NCBI RefSeq assembly: GCF_052857255.1
Contig: NW_027526653.1
Span: forward strand, 1-64,000
Source of the DNA: Amblyomma americanum
Lineage: Eukaryota; Arthropoda; Arachnida; Ixodida; Ixodidae
Length of the DNA stretch: 64,000 bases
Direction of reading: 5' to 3'
Under the pieces are notes generated by a model that was not told where the DNA came from, did not search any database, and saw only the letters and a program-made list of their open reading frames with translations. Each line of letters opens with the position of its first letter. Within the stretch, counting starts at the first letter, position 1. Positions 13,201 through 26,700 of the stretch are shown in pieces. Both the position numbers and the translations under genes were made by a program.

Positions 13201-14305
13201 TTGTATTCCGGCTCAAAACAACGGGATACATCGTTTTAGGTCGAAACTAGCAATATTCACGAGCATCGATTTTACAAGTCGTCGAATAGTAGACGAGAGA
13301 AAGGTGTAAACTTTTTCTCTCAGAACTGCGCGAAAACTTGTATTCCGGCTCAAAACAACGGAATACATCGCTTTAGGCCGAAACTGGCGAGATTCACGAG
13401 CATCGATTTTACAAGTCGTCGAAGAGTAGACGAGAGAAAGGTGTAAACGTTTTCTCTCAGAACTGCGCAAAAACTTGTATTCCGGCTCAAAACAACGGGA
13501 TTCATCGTTTTAGATCGAAACTAGCAAGATTCACGAGCATCCATTTTACAAGTCCTCGAAGAGTAGACGAGAGAAAGGCGTAAACTTTTTCTCTCAGAAC
13601 TGCGCGAAAACTTCTATTCCAGCTCAAAACAACCGGATACATCGTTGAAGATCGAAACTAGCAAGATATACGAGCATTGATTTTACAAGTCGTCGAAGAG
13701 TAGACGAGAGAAAGGTGTAAACTTTTTCTCTCAGAACTGCGCCAAAACTTGTATTCCGGCTCAAAAAAAATGGGATACATCGTTTTAGATCGAAACTAGC
13801 AAGATTCACGAGCATCGATTCTACAAGTCCTCGAAGAGTAGACGAGAGAAAGGTGTAAACTTTTTCTCTCAGAACTGCACGAAAACTTGTATTCCGGCTC
13901 AAAACAACGGGATACATCGTTTTAGATCGAAACTAGCAAGATTCACGAGCATCGATTTTACAAGTCGTCGAAGAGTACTCGAGAGAAAGGTGGAAACATT
14001 TTCTCTCAGACTGCGCGAAAACTTGTATTCCGGCTCAAAACAACGGTATACATTGTTTTAGCTCGAAACTAGCAAGATTCACGAGCATCGATTTTACAAG
14101 TCGTCGAATACTAGACGAGAGAAAGGTGTGAACTTTTTCTCAGAACAGCGCAAAAACTTGTATTCCGGCTCAAAACAACGGGATTCATCGTTTTAGATCG
14201 AAACTAGCAAGATTCACGAGCATCGATTTTACAAGTCTTCGAAGAGTAGACGAGAGAAAGGTGTAAACTTTTTCTCTCAGAACTGCGCGAAAACTTGTAT
14301 TCCGG
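10205..14305. repeat. higher-order duplications, block C (6- and 10-monomer units)
   Basis: Two tandem units are visible. A 6-monomer unit of about 821 bp is repeated: the gaaaccagca variant at 10231 recurs at 11052, and the caacaggctacatcg variant recurs in the same register. A 10-monomer unit of 1,369 bp spans about 11,566-12,935 and repeats at about 12,936-14,305; the variants gaatacatcgctttaggcc and ctcaaaaaaaatgg recur at this spacing. The two copies separate at about 14,305, where the second reads ggctaaaaaaaaac. Confidence 0.85.
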
Positions 14306-17300
14306 CTAAAAAAAAACGGGATACATCGTTTTAAATCGAAACTAGCAAGATTCACGAGCATAGATTTTACAAGTCGTCGAATACTAGACGAGAGAAAGGT
14401 GTGAACTTTTTCTCAGAACTGCGCGAAAACTTGTATTCCGGCTCAAAACAACGGGATTCATCGTTTTAGATCGAAACTAGCAAGATTCACGAGCATCAAT
14501 TTTACAAGTCCTCGAAGAGTAGACGAGAGAAAGGTGAAAACTTTTTCTCTCAGAACTGCGCGAAAAGTTGTATTCCGGCTCAAAAAAACGGGATACATCG
14601 TTTTAGATCGAAACTAGCAAGAATCACGAGCATCGATTTTGCAAGTCTTCGAAGAGTAGACGAGAGAAAGGTGTAAACTTTTTCTCTCAGAACTGCGCGA
14701 AAACTTGTATTCCGGCTCAAAACAACAGGCTACATCGTTTTAGATCGAAACTAGCAAGATTCACGAGCTTCGATTTTACAAGTCGTCGAAGAGTAGACGA
14801 GAGAAAGGTGTAAACTTTTTCTCTCAGAACTGCGCGAAAACTTGTATTCCGGCTCAAAACAACGGGATACATCGTTTTAGGTCGAAACTAGCAATATTCA
14901 CGAGCATCGATTTTACAAGTCGTCGAATAGTAGACGAGAGAAAGGTGTAAACTTTTTCTCTCAGAACTGCGCGAAAACTTGTATTCCGGCTCAAAACAAC
15001 GGAAACAATCGCTTTAGGTCGAAACTAGCGAGATTCACGAGCATCGATTTTACAAGTCGTCGAAGAGTAGACGAGAGAAAGGTGTAAACGTTTTCTCTCA
15101 GAACTGCGCAAAAACTTGTATTCCGGCTCAAAACAACGGGATTCATCGTTTTAGATCGAAACTAGCAAGATTCACGAGCATCGATTTTACAAGTCCTCGA
15201 AGAGTAGACGAGAGAAAGGTGTAAACGTTTTCTCTCAGAACTGCACGAAAACTTGTATTCCGGCTCAAAACAACGGGGTACGTCGTTTTAGATCCAAACT
15301 AGCAAGATTCACGAGCATCCATTTTACAAGTCCTTGAAGAGTAGACGAGAGAAAGGTGGAAACATTTTCTCTCAGAACTGCACGAAAACTTGTATTCCGG
15401 CTCAAAACAACGGGATACATCGTTTTAGATCGAAACTAGCAAGATTCACGAGCATCGATTTTACAAGTCGTCGAAGAGTACTCGAGAGAAAGGTGGAAAC
15501 TTTTTCTCTCAGACTGCGCGAAAACTTGTATTCCGGCTCAAAACAACGGTATACATTGTTTTAGCTCGAAACTAGCAAGATTCACGAGCATCGATTTTAC
15601 AAGTCGTCGAATTCTAGACGAGAGAAAGGTGTGAACTCTTTCTCAGAACAGCGCAAAAACTTGTATTCCGGCTCAAAACAACGGGATTCATCGTTTTAGG
15701 TCGAAAGTAGCAATATTCACGAGCATCGATTTTACAAGTCCTTGAAGAGTAGACGAGAGAAAGGTGTAAACTTTTTCTCTCAGAACTGCGCGAAAACTTG
15801 TATTCCGGCTCAAAACTACAGGATACATCGTTTTAGATCGAAACTAGCAATATTCACGAGCATCGATTTTACAAGTCCTTGAAGAGTAGACGAGAGAAAG
15901 GTGTAAACTTTTTCTCTCAGAACTGCGCCAAAACTTGTATTCCGGCTCAAAAAAAATGGGATACATCGTTTTAGATCGAAACTAGCAAGATTCACGAGCA
16001 TCGATTCTACAAGTCCTCGAAGAGTAGACGAGAGAAAGGTGTAAACTTTTTCTCTCAGAACTGCACAAAAACTTGTATTCCGGCTCAAAACAACGGGATA
16101 CATCGTTTTAGATCGAAACTAGCAAGATTCACGAGCATCGATTTTACAAGTCGTCGAAGAGTACTCGAGAGAAAGGTGGAAACATTTTCTCCCAGACTGC
16201 GCGAAAACTTGTATTCCGGCTCAAAACAACGGTATACATTGTTTTAGCTCGAAACTAGCAAGATTCACGAGCATCGATTTTACAAGTCGTCGAATACTAG
16301 ACGAGAGAAAGGTGTGAACTTTTTCTCAGAACAGCGCAAAAACTTGTATTCCGGCTCAAAACAACGGGATTCATCGTTTTAGATCGAAACTAGCAAGATT
16401 CACGAGCATCGATTTTACAAGTCCTTGAAGAGTAGACGAGAGAAAGGTGTAAACGTTTTCTCTCAGAACTGCGCGAAAAGTTGTATTCCGGCTCAAAAAA
16501 ACGGGATACATCGTTTTAGATCGAAACTAGCAAGACTCACGAGCATCGATTTTACAAGTCTTCGAAGAGTAGACGAGAGAAAGGTGTAAACTTTTTCTCT
16601 CAGAACTGCGCGAAAACTTGTATTCCGGCTCAAAAAAAAAAAACGGGATACATCGTTTTAGATCGAAACTAGCAAGATTCACGAGCATAGATTTTACAAG
16701 TCGTCGAAGAGTATACGAGAGAAAGGTGTAAACGTTTTCTCTCAGAACTGCGCGAAAACTTGTATTCCGGCTCAAAACAACGGGATACATCGTTTTAGAT
16801 CGAAACCAGCAAGATTCACGAGCATCGATTTTACAAGTCGTCGAAGAGTAGACGAGAGAAAGGTGTAAACTTTTTCTCTCAGAACTGCGCCAAAACTTGT
16901 ATTCCGGCTCAAAACAACGGGATACATCGTTTTAGATCGAAACTAGCAAGATTCACGAGCATCGATTTTACAAGTCGTCGAAGAGTACTCGAGAGAAAGG
17001 TGGAAACTTTTTCTCTTAGAACTGCGCGAAAACTTGTATTCCGGCTCAAAACAACGGAAACAATCGCTTTAGGTCGAAACTAGCGAGATTCACGAGCATC
17101 GATTTTACAAGTCGTCGAAGAGTAGACGAGAGAAAGGTGTAAACGTTTTCTCTCAGAACTGCGCAAAAACTTGTATTCCGGCTCAAAACAACGGGATTCA
17201 TCGTTTTAGATCGAAACTAGCAAGATTCACGAGCATCGATTTTACAAGTCCTCGAAGAGTAGACGAGAGAAAGGTGTAAACGTTTTCTCTCAGAACTGCA

Positions 17301-19240
17301 CGAAAACTTGTATTCCGGCTCAAAACAACGGGGTACGTCGTTTTAGATCCAAACTAGCAAGATTCACGAGCATCCATTTTACAAGTCCTTGAAGAGTAGA
17401 CGAGAGAAAGGTGGAAACATTTTCTCTCAGACTGCGCGAAAACTTGTATTCCGGCTCAAAACAACGGTATACATTGTTTTAGCTCGAAACTAGCAAGATT
17501 CACGAGCATCGATTTTACAAGTCCTCGAAGAGTAGACGAGAGAAAGGTGTAAACGTTTTCTCTCAGAACTGCACGAAAACTTGTATTCCGGCTCAAAACA
17601 ACGGGATACATCGTTTTAGATCGAAACTAGCAAGATTCACGAGCATCGATTTTACAAGTCGTCGAAGAGTACTCGAGAGAAAGGTGGAAACTTTTTCTCT
17701 CAGACTGCGCGAAAACTTGTATTCCGGCTCAAAACAACGGTATACATTGTTTTAGCTCGAAACTAGCAAGATTCACGAGCATCGATTTTACAAGTCGTCG
17801 AATTCTAGACGAGTGAAAGGTGTGAACTCTTTCTCAGAACAGCGCAAAAACTTGTATTCCGGCTCAAAACAACGGGATTCATCGTTTTAGGTCGAAAGTA
17901 GCAATATTCACGAGCATCGATTTTACAAGTCCTTGAAGAGTAGACGAGAGAAAGGTGTAAACTTTTTCTCTCAGAACTGCGCGAAAACTTGTATTCCGGC
18001 TCAAAACTACAGGATACATCGTTTTAGATCGAAACTAGCAATATTCACGAGCATCGATTTTACAAGTCCTTGAAGAGTAGACGAGAGAAAGGTGTAAACT
18101 TTTTCTCTCAGAACTGCGCCAAAACTTGTATTCCGGCTCAAAAAAAATGGGATACATCGTTTTAGATCGAAACTAGCAAGATTCACGAGCATCGATTCTA
18201 CAAGTCCTCGAAGAGTAGACGAGAGAAAGGTGTAAACTTTTTCTCTCAGAACTGCACAAAAACTTGTATTCCGGCTCAAAACAACGGGATACATCGTTTT
18301 AGATCGAAACTAGCAAGATTCACGAGCATCGATTTTACAAGTCGTCGAAGAGTACTCGAGAGAAAGGTGGAAACATTTTCTCCCAGACTGCGCGAAAACT
18401 TGTATTCCGGCTCAAAACAACGGTATACATTGTTTTAGCTCGAAACTAGCAAGATTCACGAGCATCGATTTTACAAGTCGTCGAATACTAGACGAGAGAA
18501 AGGTGTGAACTTTTTCTCAGAACAGCGCAAAAACTTGTATTCCGGCTCAAAACAACGGGATTCATCGTTTTAGATCGAAACTAGCAAGATTCACGAGCAT
18601 CGATTTTACAAGTCCTTGAAGAGTAGACGAGAGAAAGGTGTAAACGTTTTCTCTCAGAACTGCGCGAAAAGTTGTATTCCGGCTCAAAAAAACGGGATAC
18701 ATCGTTTTAGATCGAAACTAGCAAGACTCACGAGCATCGATTTTACAAGTCTTCGAAGAGTAGACGAGAGAAAGGTGTAAACTTTTTCTCTCAGAACTGC
18801 GCGAAAACTTGTATTCCGGCTCAAAAAAAAAACGGGATACATCGTTTTAGATCGAAACTAGCAAGATTCACGAGCATAGATTTTACAAGTCGTCGAAGAG
18901 TATACGAGAGAAAGGTGTAAACGTTTTCTCTCAGAACTGCGCGAAAACTTGTATTCCGGCTCAAAACAACGGGATACATCGTTTTAGATCGAAACCAGCA
19001 AGATTCACGAGCATCGATTTTACAAGTCGTCGAAGAGTAGACGAGAGAAAAGTGTAAACTTTTTCTCTCAGAACTGCGCCAAAACTTGTATTCCGGCTCA
19101 AAACAACGGGATACATCGTTTTAGATCGAAACTAGCAAGATTCACGAGCATCGATTTTACAAGTCGTCGAAGAGTACTCGAGAGAAAGGTGGAAACTTTT
19201 TCTCTTAGAACTGCGCGAAAACTTGTATTCCGGCTCAAAA
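14306..19240. repeat. higher-order duplication, block D (15/16-monomer unit)
   Basis: The variant ggaaacaatcgctttagg occurs at 15001 and 17056 (2,055 bp, 15 monomers). Downstream landmarks such as the ctacaggatacatcg monomer are 2,191 bp apart (16 monomers), so the second copy carries one extra monomer gained near 17,400-17,540. Copy 1 runs about 15,001-17,050 and copy 2 about 17,056-19,240. The first 700 bp repeats block C-type monomers. Confidence 0.85.
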
Positions 19241-22200
19241 CAACCGTATACATTGTTTTAGCTCGAAACTAGCAAGATTCACGAGCATCGATTTTACAAG
19301 TTGTCGAATACTAGACGAGAGAAAGGTGTGAACTTTTTCTCAGAACAGCGCAAAAACTTGTATTCCGGCTCAAAACAACGGGATTCATCGTTTTAGATCG
19401 AAACTAGCAAGATTCACGAGCATCAATTTTACAAGTCCTCGAAGAGTAGACGAGAGAAAGGTGAAAACTTTTTCTCTCAGAACTGCGCGAAAAGTTGTAT
19501 TCCGGCTCAAAAAAACGGGATACATCGTTTTAGATCGAAACTAGCAAGAATCACGAGCATCGATTTTGCAAGTCTTCGAAGAGTAGACGTGAGAAAGGTG
19601 TAAACTTTTTCTCTCAGAACTGCGCGAAAACTTGTATTCTGGCTCAAAACAACAGGCTACATCGTTTTAGATCGAAACTAGCAAGATTCACGAGCTTCGC
19701 TTTTACAAGTCGTCGAAGAGTAGACGAGAGAAAGGTGTAAACTTTTTCTCTCAGAACTGCGCGAAAACTTGCATTCCGGCTCAAAACAACGGGATACATC
19801 GTTTTAGGTCGAAACTAGCAATATTCACGAGCATCGATTTTAAAGTCGTCGAATAGTAGACGAGAGAAAGGTGTAAACTTTTTCTCTCAGAACTGCGCGA
19901 AAACTTGTATTCCGGCTCAAAACAACGGAATACATCGTTTTAGATCGAAACTAGCAAGATTCACGAGCATCGATTTTACAAGTCCTCGAAGAGTAGACGA
20001 GAGAAAGCTGTAAACTTTTTCTCTCAGAACTGCACGAAAACTTGTATTCCGGCTCAAAACAACGGGGTACATCGTTTTAGATCGTAACTAGCAAGATTCA
20101 CGAGCATCGATTTTACAAGTCGTCGGAGAGTCCACGAGAGAAAGGTGTAAACTTTTTCTCTCAGAACTGCGCGAAAACTTGTATACCGGCTCAAAACAAC
20201 GGGATGCATCGTTTTAGATCGTAACTAGCAAGATTCACGAGCATCGATTTTACAAGTCGTCGGAGAGTCCACGAGAGAAAGGTGTAAACTTTTTCTCTCA
20301 GAACTGCGCGAAAACTTGTATTCCGGCTCAAAACAACGGGATTCATCGTTTTAGATCGAAACTAGCAAGATTCACGAGCATCAATTTTACAAGTCCTCGA
20401 AGAGTAGACGAGAGAAAGGTGTAAACTTTTTCTCTCAGAACTGCGCGAAAACTTGTATTCCGGCTCAAAACAACGGGATACATCGTTTTAGATCGAAACT
20501 AGCAAGAATCACGAGCATCGATTTTACAAGTCGTCGAAGAGTAGACGAGAGAAAGGTGTAAACTTTTTCTTTCAGAACTGCGCCAATACTTGTATTCCGG
20601 CTCAAAAAAAATGGGATACATCGTTTTAGATCGAAACTAGCAAGATTCATGAGCATCGATTTTACAAGTCTTCGAAGAGTAGACGAGAGAAAGGTGTAAA
20701 CTTTTTCTCTCAGAACTGCGCGAAAACTTGTATTACGGCTCAAAACAACGAGATACATCGTTTTAGATCGAAACTAGCAAGATTCACGCGCATCGATTTT
20801 ACAAGTCTTCGAAGAGTAGACGAGAGAAAGGTGTAAACTTTTTCTCTCAGAACTGCGCGAAAACTTGTATTCCGGCTCAAAACAACGGGATACATCGTTT
20901 TAGGTCGAAACTAGCAAGATTCACGAGCATCGATTTTACAAGTCGTCGAAGAGTAGACGAGAGAAAGGTGTAAACTTTTTCTCTCAGAACTGCGCCAAAA
21001 CTTGTATTCGGGCTCAAAACAACGGGATACATCGTTTTAGATCGAAACTAGCAAGATTCATTAGCATCAATTTTACAAGTCCTCGAAGAGTAGACGAGAG
21101 AAAGGTGTAAACTTTTTCTCTCAGAACTGCGCGAAAAGTTGTATTCCGGCTCAAAACAACAGGATACATCGTTTTAGATCGAAACTAGCAAGATTCACGA
21201 GCTTCGTTTTTACAAGTCGTCGAAGAGTAGACGAGAGAAAGGTGTAAACTTTTTCTCTGAGAACTGCGCGAAAACTTGTATTCCGGCTCAAAACAACGGG
21301 ATACATCGTTTTAGGTCGAAACTAGCAATATTCACGAGCATCGATTTTACAAGTCGTCGAAGAGTAGACGAGAGAAAGGTGTAAACTTTTTCTCTCAGAA
21401 CTGCGCGAAAACTTGTATTCCGGCTCAAAACAACGTAATACATCGCTTTAGCTCGAAACTAGCGAGATTCACGAGCATCGATTTTACAAGTCGTCGAAGA
21501 GTAGACGAGAGAAAGGTGTAAACGTTTTCTCTCAGAACTGCGCAAAAACTTGTATTCCGTCTCAAAACAACGGGATTCATCGTTTTAGATCGAAACTAGC
21601 AAGATTCACGAGCATCGATTTTACAAGTCCTCGAAGAGTAGACGAGAGAAAGCTGTAAACTTTTTCTCTCAGAACTGCACGAAAACTTGTATTCCGGCTC
21701 AAAACAACGGGGTACATTGTTTTAGATCGTAACTAGCAAGATTCACGAGCATCGATTTTACAAGTCGTCGGAGAGTCCACGAGAAAAAGGTGTAAACTTT
21801 TTCTCTCAGAACTGCGCGAAAACTTGTATACCGGCTCAAAACAACGGGATACATCGTTTTAGATCGTAACTAGCAAGATTCACGAGCATCGATTTTACAA
21901 GTCGTCGGAGAGTCCACGAGAGAAAGGTGTAAACTTTTTCTCTCAGAACTGCGCGAAAACTTGTATTCCGGCTCAAAACAACGGGATACATCGTTTTAGG
22001 TCTAAACTAGCAATATTCACGAGCATCGATTTTACAAGTCGTCGAAGAGTAGACGAGAGAAAGGTGTAAACTTTTTCTTTCAGAACTGCGCCAAAACTTG
22101 TATTCCGGCTCAAAAAAAATGGGATACATCGTTTTAGATCGAAACTAGCAAGATTCACGAGCATCGATTTTACAAGTCTTCGAAGAGTAGACGAGAGAAA

Positions 22201-22615
22201 GGTGTAAACTTTTTCTCTCAGAACTGCGCGAAAACTTGTATTACGGCTCAAAACAACGAGATACATCGTTTTAGATCGAAACTAGCAAGATTCACGGGCA
22301 TCGATTTTACAAGTCTTCGAAGAATAGACGAGAGAAAGGTGTAAACTTTTTCTCTCAGAACTGCGCGAAAACTTGTATTCCGGCTCAAAACAACGGGATA
22401 CATCGTTTTAGGTCGAAACTAGCAAGATTCACGAGCATCGATTTTACAAGTCGTCGAAGAGTAGACGAGAGAAAGGTGTAAACTTTTTCTCTCAGAACTG
22501 CGCCAAAACTTGTATTCGGGCTCAAACAACGGGATACATCGTTTTAGATCGAAACAAGCAAGATTCACGAGCATCGATTTTACAAGTTGTCGAATACTAG
22601 ACGAGAGAAAGGTGT
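19241..22615. repeat. higher-order duplication, block E (11/12-monomer unit)
   Basis: The gaaagctgtaaac variant occurs at 20,004 and 21,649, about 1,645 bp apart (12 monomers). Later landmarks, including the paired-monomer frame starting at 20465 and 21973, are 1,508 bp apart (11 monomers). One monomer has therefore been lost or gained between copies, consistent with the doubled gtcggagagtccacg monomers near 20,120 and 20,255. Copy 1 is about 19,950-21,030 and copy 2 about 21,590-22,535. Confidence 0.8.
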
Positions 22616-24800
22616 GAACTTTTTCTCACAACAGCGCAAAAACTTGTATTCCGGCTCAAAAAAACCACGGGATACATCGTTTTAGGTCGAAACTAGCAAT
22701 ATTCACGAGCATCGATTTTACAAGTCGTCGAATAGTAGACGAGAAAAAGGTGTAAACTTTTTCTCTCAGAACTGCGCGAAAACTTGTATTCCGGCTCAAA
22801 ACAACGGAATACATCGTTTTAGATCGAAAGTATCAAGATTCACGAGCATCGATTTTACAAGTCGTCGAAGAGTAGACGAGAGAAAGGTGTAAACTTTTTC
22901 TCTCAGAACTGCACGAAATCTTGTATTCCGGCTCAAAACAACGGGGTACATCGTTTTAGATCCAAACTAGCAAGATTCACGAGCATCGATTTTACAAGTC
23001 GTCGAAGAGTACACGAGAGAAAGGTGTAAACTTTTTCTCTCAGAACTGCGCAAAAACTTGTATTCCGGCTCAAAACAACGGAATACATCGTTTTAGATCG
23101 AAAGTAGCAAGATTCACGAGCATCGATTTTACAAGTCGTCGAAGAGTAGACGAGAGAAAGGTGTAAACTTTTTCTCTCAGAACTGCGCGAAAACTTCTAT
23201 TCCAGCTCAAAACAACGAGATACATCGTTGTAGATCGAAACTAGCAAGATTCACGAGCATCGATTTTACAAGTCGTCAAAGAGTACACGAGAGAAAGGTG
23301 TAAACTTTTTCTCTCAGAACTGCGCGAAAACTTGTATTCCGGCTCAAAACAACGCGATACATCGTTTTAGGTCGAAACTAGCAAGATTCACGAGCATCGA
23401 TTTTACCAGTCGTCGAGAGTAGACAAGAGAAAGGTGGAAACTTTTTCTCTCAGACTGCGCGAAAAGTTGTATTCCGGCTCAAAAAAACGGGATACATCGT
23501 TTTAGACCGAAACTAGCAAGACTCACGAGCATCGATTTTACAAGTCGTCGATTTCTAGACGAGAGAAAGGTGTGAACTTTTTCTCAGAACAGCGCAAAAA
23601 CTTGTATTCCGGCTCAAAACAACGGGATTCATCGTTTTAGATCGAAACTAGCAAGATTCACGAGCATCGATTTTACAAGTCCTTGAAGAGTAGACGAGAG
23701 AAAGGTGTGAACTTTTTCTCACAACAGCGCAAAAACTTGTATTCCGGCTCAAAAAAACCACGGGATACATCGTTTTAGGTCGAAACTAGCAATATTCACG
23801 AGCATCGATTTTACAAGTCGTCGAATAGTAGACGAGAAAAAGGTGTAAACTTTTTCTCTCAGAACTGCGCGAAAACTTGTATACCGGCTCAAAACAACGG
23901 AATACATCGTTTTAGATCGAAAGTAGCAAGATTCACGAGCATCGATTTTACAAGTCGTCGAAGAGTAGACGAGAGAAAGGTGTAAACTTTTTCTCTCAGA
24001 ACTGCACGAAATCTTGTATTCCGGCTCAAAACAACGGGGTACATCGTTTTAGATCCAAACTAGCAAGATTCACGAGCATCGATTTTACAAGTCGTCGAAG
24101 AGTACACGAGAGAAAGGTGTAAACTTTTTCTCTCAGAACTGCGCAAAAACTTGTATTCCGGCTCAAAACAACGGAATACATCGTTTTAGATCGAAAGTAG
24201 CAAGATTCACGAGCATCGATTTTACAAGTCGTCGAAGAGTAGACGAGAGAAAGGTGTAAACTTTTTCTCTCAGAACTGCGCGAAAACTTCTATTCCAGCT
24301 CAAAACAACGAGATACATCGTTGTAGATCGAAACTAGCAAGATTCACGAGCATCGATTTTACAAGTCGTCAAAGAGTACACGAGAGAAAGGTGTAAACTT
24401 TTTCTCTCAGAACTGCGCGAAAACTTGTATTCCGGCTCAAAACAACGCGATACATCGTTTTAGGTCGAAACTAGCAAGATTCACGAGCATCGATTTTACC
24501 AGTCGTCGAGAGTAGACAAGAGAAAGGTGGAAACTTTTTCTCTCAGACTGCGCGAAAACTTGTATTCCGGCTCAAAACAACGGTATACATTGTTTTAGCT
24601 CGAAACTAGGAAGATTCACGAGCATCGATTTTACAAGTCGTCGATTTCTAGACGAGAGAAAGGTGTGAACTTTTTCTCAGAACAGCGCAAAAACTTGTAT
24701 TCCGGCTCAAAACAACGGGATTCATCGTTTTAGATCGAAACTAGCAAGATTCACGAGCATCGATTTTACAAGTCCTTGAAGAGTAGACGAGAGAAAGGTG
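22616..24800. repeat. higher-order duplication, block F (8-monomer unit)
   Basis: A tandem pair. The rare variant gaactttttctcacaacagc followed by aaaaaaaccacggg is at about 22,617 and again at about 23,710, 1,093 bp apart (8 monomers less 3 bp). The intervening monomers match in order. Copy 1 is about 22,616-23,708 and copy 2 about 23,709-24,800. Near the end of copy 1 one monomer reads gttgtattccggctcaaaaa where copy 2 has the ggtatacattg variant, so the copies have begun to diverge or exchange. Confidence 0.8.
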
Positions 24801-26700
24801 TAAACTTTTTCTCTCAGAACTGCGCGAAAAGTTGTATTCCGGCTCAAAAAAACGGGATACATCGTTTTAGACCGAAACTAGCAAGACTCACGAGCATCGA
24901 TTTTACAAGTCTTCGAAGAGTAGACGAGAGAAAGGTGTAAACTTTTTCTCTCAGAACTGCGCGAAAACTTGTATTCCGGCTCAAAACAACAGGATACATC
25001 GGTTTAGATCGAAACTAGCAAGATTCACGAGCATCGATTTTACAAGTTGTCGAATACTAGACGAGAGAAAGGTGTGAACGTTTTCTCAGAACAGCGCAAA
25101 AACTTGTATTCCGGCTCAAAACAACGGGATTCATCGTTTTAGATCGAAACTAGCAAGATTCACGAGCATCAATTTTACAAGTCCTCGAAGAGTGGACGAG
25201 AGAAAGGCGTAAACTTTTTCTCTCAGAACTGCGCGAAAACTTCTATTCCACCTCAAAACAACAGGATACATCGTTGTAGATCGAAACTAGCAAGATATAC
25301 GAGCATTGATTTTACAAGTCGTCGAAGAGTAGACGAGAGAAAGGTGTAAACTTTTTCTCTTAGAACTGCACGAAAACTTGTATTCCGGCTCAAAACAACG
25401 GGATACATCGTTTTAGATCGAAACTAGCAAGACTCACGAGCATCGATTTTACAAGTCTTCGAAGAGTAGACGAGAGAAAGGTGTAAACTTTTTCTCTCAG
25501 AACTGCGCGAAAACTTGTATTCCGGCTCAAAACAACAGGATACATCGTTTTAGATCGAAACTAGCAAGATTCACGAGCATCGATTTTACAAGTCGTCGAA
25601 GAGTAGACGAGAGAAAGGTGTAAACTTTTTCTCTCAGAACTGCGCGAAAACTTGTATTCCGGCTCAAAACAACGGGATATATCGTTTTACATCGAAAGTA
25701 GCAAGATTCACGAGCATCGATTTTACAAGTCGTCGAAGAGTAGACGAGAGAAAGGTGTAAACGTTTTCTCTCAGAACTTCACGAAAACTTGTATTCCGGC
25801 TCAAAACAACGGGGTACATCGTTTTAGATCCAAACTAGCAAGATTCACGAGCATCGATTTTACAAGTCCTTGAAGAGTAGACGAGAGAAAGGTGTAAACT
25901 TTTTCTCTCAGAACTGCGCGAAAAGTGGTATTCCGGCTCAAAACAACGGGGAACATCGTTTTAGATCCAAACTAGCAAGATTCACGACCATCAATTTTAC
26001 AAGTCCTTGAAGAGTAGACGAGAGAAAGGTGTAAACTTTTTCTCTCAGAACTGCGCGAAAAGTGGTATTCCGGCTCAAAACAACGGGATACATCGTTTTA
26101 GATCGAAACTAGCAAGACTCACGAGCATCGATTTTACAAGTCTTCGAAGAGTAGAAGAGAGAAAGGTGTAAACTTTTTCTCTCAGAACTGCGCGAAAACT
26201 TGTATTCCGGCTCAAAACAACAGGATACATCGTTTTAGATCGAAACTAGCAAGATTCACGAGCATCGATTTTACAAGTCCTCGAAGAGTAGACGAGAGAA
26301 AGGTGTAAACTTTTTCTCTCAGAACTGCGCGAAAACTTCTATTCCAGCTCAAAACAACGAGATACATCGTTGTAGATCGAAACTAGCAAGATTCACGAGC
26401 ATCGATTTTACAAGTCGTCGAAGATTAGACGAGAGAAAGGTGTAAACTTTTTCTCTCAGAACTGCGTCGGAACTTGTATTCCGGCTCAGAACAACGGGTT
26501 ACATCGTTTTAGATCGAAACTAGCAGGATTCACGAGCATCGATATTACAAGTCGTCGAAGAGTAGACGAGAGAAAGGTCTAAACTTTTTCTCTCAGAACT
26601 GCGCGAAAACTTGTATTCTGGCTCAGAACAACGGGATACATCGTTTTAGATCGAAACTAGCAAGATTCACGAGCATCGATTTTACAAGTCGTCGAAGAGT
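24801..26700. repeat. satellite, block G, no long higher-order unit
   Basis: Monomers of mixed type without a clear multi-monomer period. The rare aaaagtggtattccggctc variant occurs in two adjacent monomers (about 25,920 and 26,057), a probable single-monomer duplication. The gaagattag and gcgtcggaac variants near 26,420-26,470 relate it to the gcgtcagaac monomers of the far right arm. No gene seen. Confidence 0.7.
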